Shown: in pieces, positions 27,293 through 35,711 of the stretch
Position numbering within the stretch: position 1 is the first letter of the stretch
Layout: every line of letters starts with the position of its first letter
NCBI GenBank assembly: GCA_937951345.1
Contig: CALFCF010000015.1
Span: 44,684 to 108,683, forward strand
From: an uncultured Granulosicoccaceae bacterium
GTDB lineage: Bacteria; Pseudomonadota; Gammaproteobacteria; Granulosicoccales; Granulosicoccaceae
Length of the DNA: 64,000 nt
Reading direction: 5' to 3'
Notes under the pieces: model-generated
The model's input: only the letters and a program-made list of their open reading frames with translations
Database searches by the model: none
What the model was told of the DNA's origin: nothing
Program-made: the position numbers and the translations under genes

Positions 27293-28363
27293 ATGAGAAT
27301 TATGACGATTCCTTGCGATGGAATCGGTCCTGAAATAATGTCAGCGACTTTGGGCGTCCTCACTGTCGTCAATAAGCGATTTGATCTTGGCCTGTCGTTT
27401 CACGAAGAAGAAGCCGGATTCACAAGCTTAAAGAACCACGGTATTACGCTCAGAGATGAGGTGTTAGACAGGGCAAGAAGTGAATTTGATGGTGTGATCC
27501 TTGGGACCCAGTCGCATATGGATTATCCAGCGGTAGTCGATGGTGGAAGAAACGTATCCGCCGGCTTTCGCATTGGTCTGGATCTTTACGCTAATGTTCG
27601 ACCGGCCAGGAGCAGGGAGTTTATCCCTAATAAAGCACCGGGAATGGACCTTGTGATTATGCGTGAGGCAACCGAGGGATTTTACCCAGACAGAAATATG
27701 TTCCAAGGTGTTGGTGAAATGATGCCTGATCCCGACATGGCATTGTCGGTGCGAAAGATAACCAGGCATGCGTCAACCCGAATTTGCAGAGAGGCCTTTA
27801 AGCTGGCTATGCAGCGTAGAAAGAAAGTTGCAGCGATTCATAAGGCCAATTCCTTTCTCATGACTGATGGATTGTTTCTGGAATGCTTTCGCGAAGTAGC
27901 AAAGAGCTATCCTGAAGTAGAAACAGAAGAACTCATCGTCGATGCCTATGCCGCGTTGCTCGTGCGTAACCCGGAAGTCTACGATGTTGTTGTTGCGACC
28001 AACTTCTATGGGGACATTCTGTCCGATCTTGCATCAGAACTTTCCGGGTCTCTCGGATTAGCTGGCTCGATCAATGCCAACGCGGAAACCGGATTGTGCT
28101 GTGCACAAGCTCAACATGGTTCGGCGCCTGATATAGCCGGGAAAAATATAGCGAATCCAACATCAATGATTTTGTCAGCAGCCATGATGCTCGGCTGGTT
28201 GGGAGAACGGCGCGGTGTACAAAAACTGATGGACGCTGGCTCAGAGCTGTCGAAGGCAGTTGATAACGTGCTCGATAGTCCTGCCAACAGAACCCGTGAT
28301 CTCGGTGGCACTGTAAACACTGACGCGTTTGGCACCCTCGTTGCGGACGCGCTTGTTCCATGA
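27293..28363 (+). CDS. Isocitrate/isopropylmalate-type decarboxylating dehydrogenase
   Basis: 356-residue NAD(P)-dependent beta-decarboxylating dehydrogenase. Visible blocks: IPCDGIGPEIM at the start, DLYANVRPARS, MREATEGFYPD (in place of RENTE or RELTGG), HKANSF with the catalytic Lys, ATNFYGDILSDLASELSG with the metal-binding Asp residues, and HGSAPDIAGKN for the cofactor. The ATEGFYPD variant separates it from classical Icd and LeuB, so its substrate is probably another 2-hydroxyacid such as a malate or tartrate derivative. The ATG at 27293 has AAGGAA upstream; the longer frame is rejected. It probably oxidises what the Tct system imports. Confidence 0.85.
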   Translation: MRIMTIPCDGIGPEIMSATLGVLTVVNKRFDLGLSFHEEEAGFTSLKNHGITLRDEVLDRARSEFDGVILGTQSHMDYPAVVDGGRNVSAGFRIGLDLYANVRPARSREFIPNKAPGMDLVIMREATEGFYPDRNMFQGVGEMMPDPDMALSVRKITRHASTRICREAFKLAMQRRKKVAAIHKANSFLMTDGLFLECFREVAKSYPEVETEELIVDAYAALLVRNPEVYDVVVATNFYGDILSDLASELSGSLGLAGSINANAETGLCCAQAQHGSAPDIAGKNIANPTSMILSAAMMLGWLGERRGVQKLMDAGSELSKAVDNVLDSPANRTRDLGGTVNTDAFGTLVADALVP

Positions 28364-28400
28364 AAAAACGGGTATAGGCTAATCCGATAGTGAACGTGTC

Positions 28401-29075
28401 ATGACAGATGCCAAACGCATAGCACTGATCCATGCAACCCGAATCGCAATCGATCCTATCGTGAGTATCTTTCAGTCGGATTGGCCCGAGACCGAGCACG
28501 TGTCAATACTGGACGAATCGTTGGCTATTGACCGAAGTAAGCAAGATCATCTCACAGAAGAATTATCCGAGCGAATTATCGCGCTGTGCCGGCATGCGGA
28601 AGGTTTGGGGTCGGATGGTGTACTATTTACGTGTTCAGCATTTGGCACTGCTATCGAAAAGGCAGCCGGCTCAGCCACGATTCCGGTATTAAAACCCAAC
28701 GAAGCCATGTTTGAAAAAGCGTTTTCATTAGGCGACAGAGCTACCATGATCTATACGTTCCCGCCAGCTGTGGCTGGAATGGAACAAGAATTTCATTCTG
28801 AGGCGGTGCGCTGTCATTCCGCTGCAAAAATTCAATCAATCTATGCAGAAGGTGCACGACAAGCGATTGAGCAGGGAGATATCGAAAAACACAACAAGAT
28901 TATTTCGCAAACAGTGTCTGAAGTAAAAGACGCAGACGTCATTTTGTTAGCGCACTTCTCAATGGCCAGAGCGACGAAACAAGCGATGACAGCCACAGAC
29001 ATACCAGTATTAAATAGCCCGGCAACAGCCATTGAGAAAATCAAGTCACTGATTAGTCAAAATTCCTGCTGGTAG
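28401..29075 (+). CDS. Asp/Glu racemase-superfamily protein
   Basis: 224-residue protein of the aspartate/glutamate/hydantoin racemase fold. The first catalytic Cys is present in LFTCSAFGTAIE. At the second site, where racemases have another Cys, it reads LLAHFSMARA, with no Cys, so a two-base racemase mechanism is unlikely. Related family members with this change are known from catabolic operons; isomerase or lyase activity on the imported acid is possible. It is last in the tct operon, 37 bp after the dehydrogenase. Confidence 0.8.
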   Translation: MTDAKRIALIHATRIAIDPIVSIFQSDWPETEHVSILDESLAIDRSKQDHLTEELSERIIALCRHAEGLGSDGVLFTCSAFGTAIEKAAGSATIPVLKPNEAMFEKAFSLGDRATMIYTFPPAVAGMEQEFHSEAVRCHSAAKIQSIYAEGARQAIEQGDIEKHNKIISQTVSEVKDADVILLAHFSMARATKQAMTATDIPVLNSPATAIEKIKSLISQNSCW

Positions 29076-29207
29076 TGAGAATTATTTCTGATTCATACCC
29101 TAAAAAAACGCCCTTTTACAATATTGTGATGTCCAGAGATTGTTATCAGGGATAGACTGCTATTCACACAGTCTTGTTCCTAAGAATAATTTTTGAGGAA
29201 CTTCCAA

Positions 29208-29585
29208 ATGATTTCAGCAGTTTGTTTTGGAACCAACGATCTGGCACGTGCCGGCGAATTCTATGACCGTGTACTTGCCACTCTGGGTGCCGTTCGCCTG
29301 CAAGCTAACGACATTGAAATTGGTTATGGTGCGGCGGGCGGGTCACCGGAGTTTTGGGTGTTGAAACCCTATGACCGCAAAAGCGCCACCCGCGGAAACG
29401 GAAGTCAGGTGATTTTCGATGCACCCAACCGCGAAGTAGTTGATCAATTTTACAAAGTTGCTATGGACAATGGCGGGGTCGATGAAGGTGCACCGGGGCC
29501 ACGCGATTACGCACCCGGTTACTATGGCGCATATTGCCGCGACCTCGATGGCAACAAACTTCATGTCTACATCATTCAGCCGTGA
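29208..29585 (+). CDS. VOC-family (glyoxalase-like) protein
   Basis: 125-residue single-module VOC protein. It has the family start AVCFGTNDLARAGEFYDRVL and the end YYGAYCRDLDGNKLHVYI with the terminal Glu/His metal-ligand region altered (HVYI where glyoxalase I has ExY). The ATG at 29208 has GAGGAA 8 bases upstream. The substrate is unknown; such small proteins often bind or detoxify metabolites. It is on the same strand as the tct operon but 132 bp beyond it. Confidence 0.75.
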   Translation: MISAVCFGTNDLARAGEFYDRVLATLGAVRLQANDIEIGYGAAGGSPEFWVLKPYDRKSATRGNGSQVIFDAPNREVVDQFYKVAMDNGGVDEGAPGPRDYAPGYYGAYCRDLDGNKLHVYIIQP

Positions 29586-29721
29586 CGAGACTGTGTTACC
29601 GGCAAGCAAGTGGGTATCAGTTTATGAGCTGATTCTATTCTGATGACAGGCTGGCTAATTGATGGGTGTCTCGTTGTGTTGTTGTGTTGGCGTTTTTGTC
29701 TTGCGTGACTGTATCCTCGAT

Positions 29722-30072
29722 TCAAGCTTTATTCTGATGATAAGCTCGCCAACCCGCCCAGTAATTACTTGTCTCTTTGTAGTTCACCCACTCTTTAGTG
29801 TCCGGCGTTGGCTCGAATGCAGGTTTGCCTGAAGCGCACTGAGCGCACACAGGCGTCGGTTCAGCGCCATCATCAAGCGCCTTGCTCTCAAGGTGAGCTT
29901 CACAAAAATACAAACCACAGCCCGAATCGCCACCGTACGGCTCGCCGCCACAGACGTGGTCGACGCCCCGGTGAATCGCTGCAATGCAGTCAGGGTGATC
30001 GCATATCGCCGGTACATCAAAGCCGATGTCCCGATTCCAATGTTCATCGTAGCCGATTGCCCAGTACATCAT
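29722..30072 (-). CDS. Small Cys-rich protein, possible zinc binder
   Basis: 116 residues with eight or more Cys and His residues in pairs: CDHPDC, HVCGG, GCGLYFCEAHL and CAQC. This spacing suggests two zinc sites or a treble-clef-like fold. The N-terminus MMYWAIGYDEHWNRDIGFDVP and the C-terminal Trp-rich stretch look conserved, but I do not recognise the family. It lies just downstream of the msmD gene on the same strand (60-bp gap) and may be the last gene of that transcript. Confidence 0.6.
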   Translation of the reverse strand: MMYWAIGYDEHWNRDIGFDVPAICDHPDCIAAIHRGVDHVCGGEPYGGDSGCGLYFCEAHLESKALDDGAEPTPVCAQCASGKPAFEPTPDTKEWVNYKETSNYWAGWRAYHQNKA

Positions 30073-30132
30073 GTTTTTAGTCCTTCAACTCGTACATATC
30101 GAACAGGTATTCGATACGGTTTTAATTTTCAC

Positions 30133-31179
30133 TCAAGCAAATTTATCGTAACGTATCTGCTCAGCTGTAAAGCCCTTGTCAGTAATAAGTTCGCGTATTG
30201 ACGCATCAACCATTGGCGGCGGGCCTGCGATAAAAGCCATCGTATGATCACTGGTAGGCGCCGCACTGATTAACTCATGCACAAAAGCTTGAGTAACCTG
30301 CAAATTGGTTGTTTGTTGCAACTCACCATCAGTCATTCGTTCAGATAAGGCGATGGTAATCTTCAAGTTATTCAAGTGTTTCGTTGTCAGCCGCTGCAGA
30401 TCCGATAGATAAAAAATATCCACGGCTGAACGAACACCAAATACTAACTCGATGCTATTCGATTCAAGGTAACCAATCTGGTCGGCCTGCTCCAGCATTG
30501 CCATCATGCCCGCAATCCCGGAGCCTCCTGCCAAAAGCAATAAATCGTGCTCGAGATCGGGCTCAAAAACCGCATGACCTAACGGCCCGAACAAGGTCAC
30601 TTTTTGATTCTCAAGCAGCTCTAGTGATTGGCCAAACAACAGCCTTGAACAAGCGCCGCCCTCAAAGCGTTTGACTACAAATTCAAGTTGATCAGTTTGC
30701 TGCGCATAGTTAACCATCGAATAGGCTCTAGCACCGACAATATCAGGAAACTCCAGCGTCATGAATTGACCAGCCTGGAAACTGATTGTCTCTTCCAGAG
30801 CCACACTGAAGGCAATTACTTCATCCGTTAATTGTTTTAGCTGGGTAACAGTGCCGGAATAATGATCTGGAATGAATCCTTTGACAGAACCTTCACTGAC
30901 GCTTGACGGAATTCGGATTTCACAATCGGACTGCGCCACCGCCTGACACATCAGAAATTCACCGCGCTCAGTTTTGAGTGCCTTGCGGCCCGGCGCATCT
31001 ACCCAGCCTTGATCGAGCTCACCCGAGATCAGTTTCGCGCGACAACTGCCACACGTTCCTGTGGCACATTCATACGGTACTGCCAATTGGTTGCGTAAAG
31101 CGGACTGAAGTACTTTTTCCTGCGGATTGTTCTCGAAGTTGATGGGCTCGCCTGTCTTTCGCCCTACAGTTATAGTCAT
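30133..31179 (-). CDS. msmD: Methanesulfonate monooxygenase reductase (MsmD-like)
   Basis: 348-residue electron-transfer flavoprotein with three domains: an N-terminal plant-type [2Fe-2S] ferredoxin (ECATGTCGSCRAK and FLMCQA give the four Cys), a FAD-binding domain (ARAYSMVNYA) and an NAD-binding domain (LLAGGSGIAGMMAML). It passes electrons from NADH to the Rieske ferredoxin encoded just upstream. Its size matches the ~38-kDa reductase known for methanesulfonate monooxygenase. It is the last oxygenase gene of the operon. The family call is firm; the Msm assignment rests on the operon. Confidence 0.85.
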   Translation of the reverse strand: MTITVGRKTGEPINFENNPQEKVLQSALRNQLAVPYECATGTCGSCRAKLISGELDQGWVDAPGRKALKTERGEFLMCQAVAQSDCEIRIPSSVSEGSVKGFIPDHYSGTVTQLKQLTDEVIAFSVALEETISFQAGQFMTLEFPDIVGARAYSMVNYAQQTDQLEFVVKRFEGGACSRLLFGQSLELLENQKVTLFGPLGHAVFEPDLEHDLLLLAGGSGIAGMMAMLEQADQIGYLESNSIELVFGVRSAVDIFYLSDLQRLTTKHLNNLKITIALSERMTDGELQQTTNLQVTQAFVHELISAAPTSDHTMAFIAGPPPMVDASIRELITDKGFTAEQIRYDKFA

Positions 31180-31247
31180 TGCACTAGCCCTGAGCCTGTG
31201 GCTGTCACGCTATCTAGATGGTTCCAGGCTGATCATTCGACAGACGC

Positions 31248-31610
31248 TTAGTAATCGTCATCATCATCGTCGTCGTCGTCAAAATCGTATTCAAGTTCTT
31301 TTTCAAGATTGACGATAACCTGTCCGTCTTCCGTCCGGACCTCATACATTAAGAGTGGTTTCTCTGCCGGGCCCGGCTCCGCTTCACCCGTGATCATGTC
31401 CCATTGCCACAGATGCTTGGTACAGGTCAGTTTACCCTTCGCACACAACCCTGATTCCTCAAGCGGCTCTTCCATGTGAGGACAGACTGGTGGGTAAGCG
31501 GCATATTGCTCACCGACCCGCGCAACCAGAACAGAAATACCATCAACATTAAGCAACTTTATGGCGTTGTCTTCTACATCCGCCATCGCGCATACCGTTT
31601 TCCACGACAT
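31248..31610 (-). CDS. msmC: Rieske ferredoxin (MsmC-like) with poly-Asp tail
   Basis: 120-residue Rieske [2Fe-2S] protein with ligands in VCPHMEE and LTCTKHLWQ (CxH-X17-CxxH). It carries electrons from the reductase to the oxygenase. A Rieske-type rather than plant-type ferredoxin is the form known for methanesulfonate monooxygenase. The C-terminus is odd: after EYDF come nine consecutive Asp and a final Tyr, encoded by a trinucleotide tract. The tract could lengthen or shorten without changing frame. Confidence 0.87.
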   Translation of the reverse strand: MSWKTVCAMADVEDNAIKLLNVDGISVLVARVGEQYAAYPPVCPHMEEPLEESGLCAKGKLTCTKHLWQWDMITGEAEPGPAEKPLLMYEVRTEDGQVIVNLEKELEYDFDDDDDDDDDY

Positions 31611-31690
31611 AAAATCAGTGTTCCCGGGCTACCGGTATGTAGCCAGTTTAATTTAGCTATACGAAGATAAAGCGCAAAGGCAAAAAACAC

Positions 31691-32176
31691 CTAGATCGGG
31701 TAGTGCGATCCCTTATCCAGCTTACGGGTATCCAGTTTAACTTCGCGTTCGACAAACTTCGCTACACCGTCGGATATACGGAATTTATCAAAATAACGTC
31801 CCACCAGAAACACCTTAGACTCACCCGCATCGACATGCGAATTTATGCCGTCTAATTGGGTTTGATACACCACGACCGAGGAAACTGCCGTGGCCATTGA
31901 TCCATCGTCTTCCAAATCAACTGCATACACCGAGCAATGTCGCTTAAGCGGTGAATGATCGGTATTGTGTTTTGGCAACATCTTCATCATGCCGCGCATT
32001 TCTTCGCGGTCACCGCTTAAGTAAATCATGTCGTTGCGTATTTCCGGACTATACGCAGTAATAGAATACTGAAAATCCTCGTCGCACAAGTCCAGCCACT
32101 CTTGCCACTTCATGTCGTCCTTGTACATACAGGACCGGTATATGCTGTCCCGGACAGCGTCCGCATTTGACATCAT
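31691..32176 (-). CDS. msmB: Methanesulfonate monooxygenase beta subunit (MsmB-like)
   Basis: 161-residue NTF2-like small subunit of a Rieske non-haem iron oxygenase. Family features are the early MKWQEWLDLCDEDFQYSITA segment and the FLVGRYFDKFRISDGVAKFVER strands. It is structural, pairing with the alpha subunit in an (alpha-beta)n hydroxylase. GGAG stands 5 bases before the first ATG. The gene lies 102 bp after msmA and before msmC. Confidence 0.85.
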   Translation of the reverse strand: MMSNADAVRDSIYRSCMYKDDMKWQEWLDLCDEDFQYSITAYSPEIRNDMIYLSGDREEMRGMMKMLPKHNTDHSPLKRHCSVYAVDLEDDGSMATAVSSVVVYQTQLDGINSHVDAGESKVFLVGRYFDKFRISDGVAKFVEREVKLDTRKLDKGSHYPI

Positions 32177-32278
32177 GTTTCTCCAATAATTACTTGAACT
32201 GGCGTGCGGTACTGTGTGTACCGCATTGCCATTTCACTGATCAATAAACGCTGATTGAGACCAATTGGTTATCACTGC

Positions 32279-33538
32279 TTATCCAGTGGCAGACGTAGCT
32301 GTGGTCCGCTCGACAAAAGGCTTGTCAGGGTTACTTGGCATACGGTCCATCCAGCGTCCCCATTCCTCGTAGAAATGCCGCATGCCGTTTTCATCATGGA
32401 TAGTTTCGTTTTCATGACGCCCATGCAAAATTTGACGATTCTCGGCACGTGGATTCATCGCTGAACCCTGCCCGGTCACCGCCAAAAGATCTTCGTGAAG
32501 ATTACGCCCGAATGGTCCCCAAATCGAATTGTGGTGATCAATACGCGAGCGTCGAGTAACAGCATCATCGTTCTTGAGTCCAAGACCACGGAACTCGATC
32601 ATCACTTCATTGGGGCCAAGTGGTGTCATGATGTCACAACGTAATGAAGATCCGCGCAAATTGAAATTAACACCCGGGAACATATCAATCATGTACCAGT
32701 GATTCGGCGGCAGATGCGGGAAGGAAATTTCTTCTCTGGAATGCGAACCTTCATAGTTGTCATACTGCACTTCGAAACTACCGACATTGATATGTCCGTT
32801 ATCGAATCCCGTGTTTTTGCGCGCAAAATACGCGTCGTTAAAACCGGTTATGCGATTGTGGTAGTGCAGATAGTCGTGATAGAACTCGCAATTGGTGTCG
32901 TGCCATAACTTGTAATTGCACGGAATAATGGCCTTGTGATAATGAAAAACTTCTAGTGGTTCTTCGTCCAGCGATGGCTTCAGAACTTCGAGCGAGCCGG
33001 CAGACCATTCTTCGACAGTCATATCAATCTGATCGTTCAGCGTAACCCAGACGAACCCGCCAAAGTAAACTTCACATTTGAGTTCTCGCAAACCCATTTG
33101 TGATTTCTTCAACCTGTCCTGATAGCCCTCTTCCTGTCTTGAGATATAGACACAGCGGCCTTTCATATCAAACTGCCAAGCGTGAAACATGCAGGTGATA
33201 TGTCGCGGATTACCTGACGGCGAACCATCCAGAAAGCTCCCCGAGGGTGCACGCTCGAGCATATTGCCGCGATGCGGGCAAACATTCAGGAATGCACGGA
33301 CTTTTCCATCTTTGGCACGGGTAAGAATTATCGGCTCTTTCGCAATAGTCGTGGTGCGAAAGTCATAGGGTTCCGGCAACTCGGATTCGTGGCATACAGG
33401 AATCCAGGATTTCTTGAAAATTTTCTCGAGCTCCTCCTCAAAGATGTCCTGGTCCGAATAGATACGGCTGTCGACGTACTCTTCCTGGGTGAATGGCGGA
33501 GGGCTGGTCCACTGTTCATGATTTCTGCTTCTGGCCAT
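32279..33538 (-). CDS. msmA: Methanesulfonate monooxygenase alpha subunit (MsmA)
   Basis: 419-residue catalytic subunit that oxidises methanesulfonate to formaldehyde and sulfite. The Rieske ligands are C87, H89, C116 and H119, giving CxH-X26-CxxH. Ordinary ring-hydroxylating oxygenases have about 15-17 residues between the pairs; the 26-residue spacing is the known mark of MsmA. The mononuclear iron region is NCEFYHDYLHYHN with H221, H225 and H227; neither His lies at the usual +5 position from the first. AGGAGAG lies 7 bases before the ATG. The gene order panB-like, msmA, B, C, D, the sulfonate-type importer and sulfite-handling genes all agree. Confidence 0.9.
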   Translation of the reverse strand: MARSRNHEQWTSPPPFTQEEYVDSRIYSDQDIFEEELEKIFKKSWIPVCHESELPEPYDFRTTTIAKEPIILTRAKDGKVRAFLNVCPHRGNMLERAPSGSFLDGSPSGNPRHITCMFHAWQFDMKGRCVYISRQEEGYQDRLKKSQMGLRELKCEVYFGGFVWVTLNDQIDMTVEEWSAGSLEVLKPSLDEEPLEVFHYHKAIIPCNYKLWHDTNCEFYHDYLHYHNRITGFNDAYFARKNTGFDNGHINVGSFEVQYDNYEGSHSREEISFPHLPPNHWYMIDMFPGVNFNLRGSSLRCDIMTPLGPNEVMIEFRGLGLKNDDAVTRRSRIDHHNSIWGPFGRNLHEDLLAVTGQGSAMNPRAENRQILHGRHENETIHDENGMRHFYEEWGRWMDRMPSNPDKPFVERTTATSATG

Positions 33539-33559
33539 CGTGTTACTCTCCTGTTGAGA

Positions 33560-34441
33560 TTAATTCAAACGGGATTCCCAATTCATCATTTTGGCGAATT
33601 TCTTAAGTTCATCTTCGGGCATGTACACCGTGTGTTCGGGGCCCGGATACGTCTGTGCTCTGACATCAGCCATATACCGATTGTAGACATCCTCGATGAT
33701 CGGAATCAGATCGGTATAGACTTTAGAGTGTCGCGGCAAATGCTCTTCGTACAGGTGGAAAAGATCGGAACCAATAATATGCACTCCATGCGCCTTGTTA
33801 CCGGCTCCGAGACTGATTACCGGTACAGGTAGTGTTTCGGTTAGGTACTCGCAAACCTCTTCACTCGTTACTTCACACATGATCGAGAAGCAGCCGGCAT
33901 CAACCATTGCATGCGCGTCGTCAATTAGCTCTTTAGCGCGATCAGCGGTCTTACCTTGTGCGAAAAATCCACCGAGCTGTGGCATACGCATGGGTGTAAT
34001 ACCGATGTGTCCCTGTACCGGTATTCCTGCTTTAACTATCGCTTCTATGTTTTTCGCGTGATGCCTGTTACCTTCGCATTTCATGACTTCAGCATTTGCT
34101 CTGGCAACAAAAGCACCTGCATTTTCTACCGCCTGCTCTGGTGACACGTGAAAACTCCAGTAAGGCATATCAACCATACGAAGTCCGTATTGGCTTCCTC
34201 TGTCAATCGCCATTGCCATCATCATGACTTCTTCGAATGTCACAGATACGGTACTCTTGTGGCCAAACAACACCATACCGCCTGTATCTGAAACACAAAG
34301 AATGTCCACACCCAAGCGGTCCGCGACGACCGCATTGCGGTAGTCATACACTGCCAGCTGTACGATCTGCTCCTTTTCACGCATTTTTCGCTGAAGTTCG
34401 CGAATAGTAATTTTTTTGCGCTTTTTCGGGGTTTCAGCCAC
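33560..34441 (-). CDS. PanB-like hydroxymethyltransferase heading the msm operon
   Basis: 293-residue paralogue of ketopantoate hydroxymethyltransferase, which transfers a formaldehyde-level C1 unit from methylene-tetrahydrofolate to a 2-oxoacid. The metal ligands and catalytic residues align with PanB: D52 (in CVSDTGGM, where PanB has VGDSLGM), D91 (VDMPY), K121 and E123 (MKCEGN), H145 (QGHIG) and E190 (IMCEV). The substrate-side motifs differ from housekeeping PanB. GTG at 34441 is the start because GGAGGAG sits 6 bases upstream; the longer ATG frame has no ribosome binding site. It is 21 bp upstream of msmA, so it is co-expressed with an enzyme that makes formaldehyde. The actual acceptor is unknown. 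Confidence 0.85.
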   Translation of the reverse strand: MAETPKKRKKITIRELQRKMREKEQIVQLAVYDYRNAVVADRLGVDILCVSDTGGMVLFGHKSTVSVTFEEVMMMAMAIDRGSQYGLRMVDMPYWSFHVSPEQAVENAGAFVARANAEVMKCEGNRHHAKNIEAIVKAGIPVQGHIGITPMRMPQLGGFFAQGKTADRAKELIDDAHAMVDAGCFSIMCEVTSEEVCEYLTETLPVPVISLGAGNKAHGVHIIGSDLFHLYEEHLPRHSKVYTDLIPIIEDVYNRYMADVRAQTYPGPEHTVYMPEDELKKFAKMMNWESRLN

Positions 34442-34762
34442 TGAACACTCCTCCACAGTTTGACAGCTATCCAAGATCGGGCTCGTCAGACATTTCAATT
34501 CAGTTGAGTGAATTGAGGGTTTCTGCCTGTATGACCGAATTTACGATTGCACACTATATGGGTCAAAACGATTGTGGTGATCGACAGATAGACTAAATCT
34601 ATTACACGGCGAATTTGATAGTTTCATTCAATAATTTAGTGTAGGGTGATCAGATCGCGTGGTAGCAGGCACCTAAGCTATTGGAAGCTTTGAGCTTTCC
34701 GGCGGTTACGACAAGTCGCTCCAGCGCGACGAATCAGAGTCAGAGAGGGAGGTCACAGACAA
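34442..34762. other. Divergent msm / lysR control region
   Basis: About 320 bp between the PanB-like gene and the LysR gene. The 35-bp element at 34587-34621 lies near its centre, about 145 bp from each start codon, the classical position for a LysR-type regulator controlling itself and a divergent operon. Confidence 0.6.
34587..34621. promoter_or_regulatory. Putative LysR-type regulator site, copy A
   Basis: The element reads GATAGAC-NN-AATCTA-N10-AATTTGATAG. Its first half contains ATAG-N7-CTAT, a perfect dyad that fits the T-N11-A box of LysR-type regulators. The second half, TTTGATAG, would be the activation half-site. The same element with identical spacing occurs at 41999-42033. Confidence 0.7.
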
Positions 34763-35680
34763 ATGTTTCTGCGTCAGTTCCACTATGTAGTCGCTCTAGA
34801 ACAGGAGCGACACTTCGGTCGTGCAGCTAAACGTTGCAATGTCTCGCAACCCACGCTATCCAGTGGTATCAAACAACTGGAAGAAGAACTTAGCATCCCC
34901 ATTATTCTTCGCCATCAAAAGTTCCAGGGCTTTACTGCTGAAGGAACCCGGGTAGTGGAATGGTCGAAGCGATTACTGGCTGATCGCGCAGCGATGATGG
35001 AAGAACTTGCCATCATGCGCGACAACATGCATGGCCGTTTGCGGATCGGTGCAATGCCCATGAGTTCACCCTTGTTACCCCTGATTGGCAGGTTATTCAA
35101 CGCCCGCCACCCTCTCGTACAACTTGACGTTCAATTTCTCGGCTTCGATCAGATGGTTCTTGGTTTGAAGAATTTTGAGCTCGATGTTGGTATTACTTAT
35201 CTTGATCAACAGCACCCGCTTGATGGTTACGAAACCATGCCGCTTTATGAGAAAAGTCTGAGCTTGCTACTACCCGATAACGATTGGTTAGGAGACGTAG
35301 ATACAGCCACCTGGCAGGAAGCAGCGCAATTGCCTCTGTGCCTGCTCTCTCCGTCCATGCATGAACGCCAGATTATGGACGAAGCGTTTAGCAATGCGGG
35401 TTGCAAACCACGGCCACAATTGGAATCAAACTCGATTCTGCAGCTAGCGTTTCATGTGATGAATGGCAATATTGCGACTGTTGTTCCGCAACATTTCAGT
35501 CGCACGAACTATGGATTCGATGGCACTCGCGAAATCCTGTTGAACGAACCGGTTGTCAGTCAACAGATAGGCCTGGTTTGGGCCAAGGGCACACCCATTC
35601 AACCTATGGCAAAAGCTACGGTTGAGCTGATGGAAGAAGCTGTTGAATCCGGTCAGTTGAAGGAGAGTTTTCGCCACTAA
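34763..35680 (+). CDS. LysR-type transcriptional regulator of the msm locus
   Basis: 305-residue LTTR. The N-terminal winged helix is complete (FGRAAKRCNVSQPTLSSGIKQLEEEL), and the C-terminal ~215 residues form the periplasmic-binding-like effector domain. It belongs broadly to the OxyR/CysB-like shape of the family, but no redox Cys pair is evident. It is divergent from the PanB-msmABCD operon. A 35-bp LTTR-type element in between and a second copy near the transporter operon make it the likely activator of the whole locus, with methanesulfonate or a product as effector. GGGAGG precedes the ATG. Confidence 0.87.
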   Translation: MFLRQFHYVVALEQERHFGRAAKRCNVSQPTLSSGIKQLEEELSIPIILRHQKFQGFTAEGTRVVEWSKRLLADRAAMMEELAIMRDNMHGRLRIGAMPMSSPLLPLIGRLFNARHPLVQLDVQFLGFDQMVLGLKNFELDVGITYLDQQHPLDGYETMPLYEKSLSLLLPDNDWLGDVDTATWQEAAQLPLCLLSPSMHERQIMDEAFSNAGCKPRPQLESNSILQLAFHVMNGNIATVVPQHFSRTNYGFDGTREILLNEPVVSQQIGLVWAKGTPIQPMAKATVELMEEAVESGQLKESFRH

Positions 35681-35711
35681 AGCAAAAAGCATTGATGCAA
35701 CAAAGCCGCGG

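Noticed and set aside
29638..29752. Two similar 21-bp stretches around 29638 and 29732
   Set aside because: They match at 17 of 21 positions, but one lies in coding sequence at the end of the Cys-rich protein; no structure or context supports a function.
32279..33538. Oxygenase as an aromatic-ring dioxygenase or a betaine/carnitine oxygenase
   Set aside because: The 26-residue Rieske spacing, the Rieske ferredoxin and the sulfonate and sulfite genes fit methanesulfonate monooxygenase better.
33560..34498. Longer ATG start for the PanB-like gene
   Set aside because: The ATG at 34498 has no ribosome binding site and its extra residues are unlike PanB; GGAGGAG precedes the GTG at 34441.
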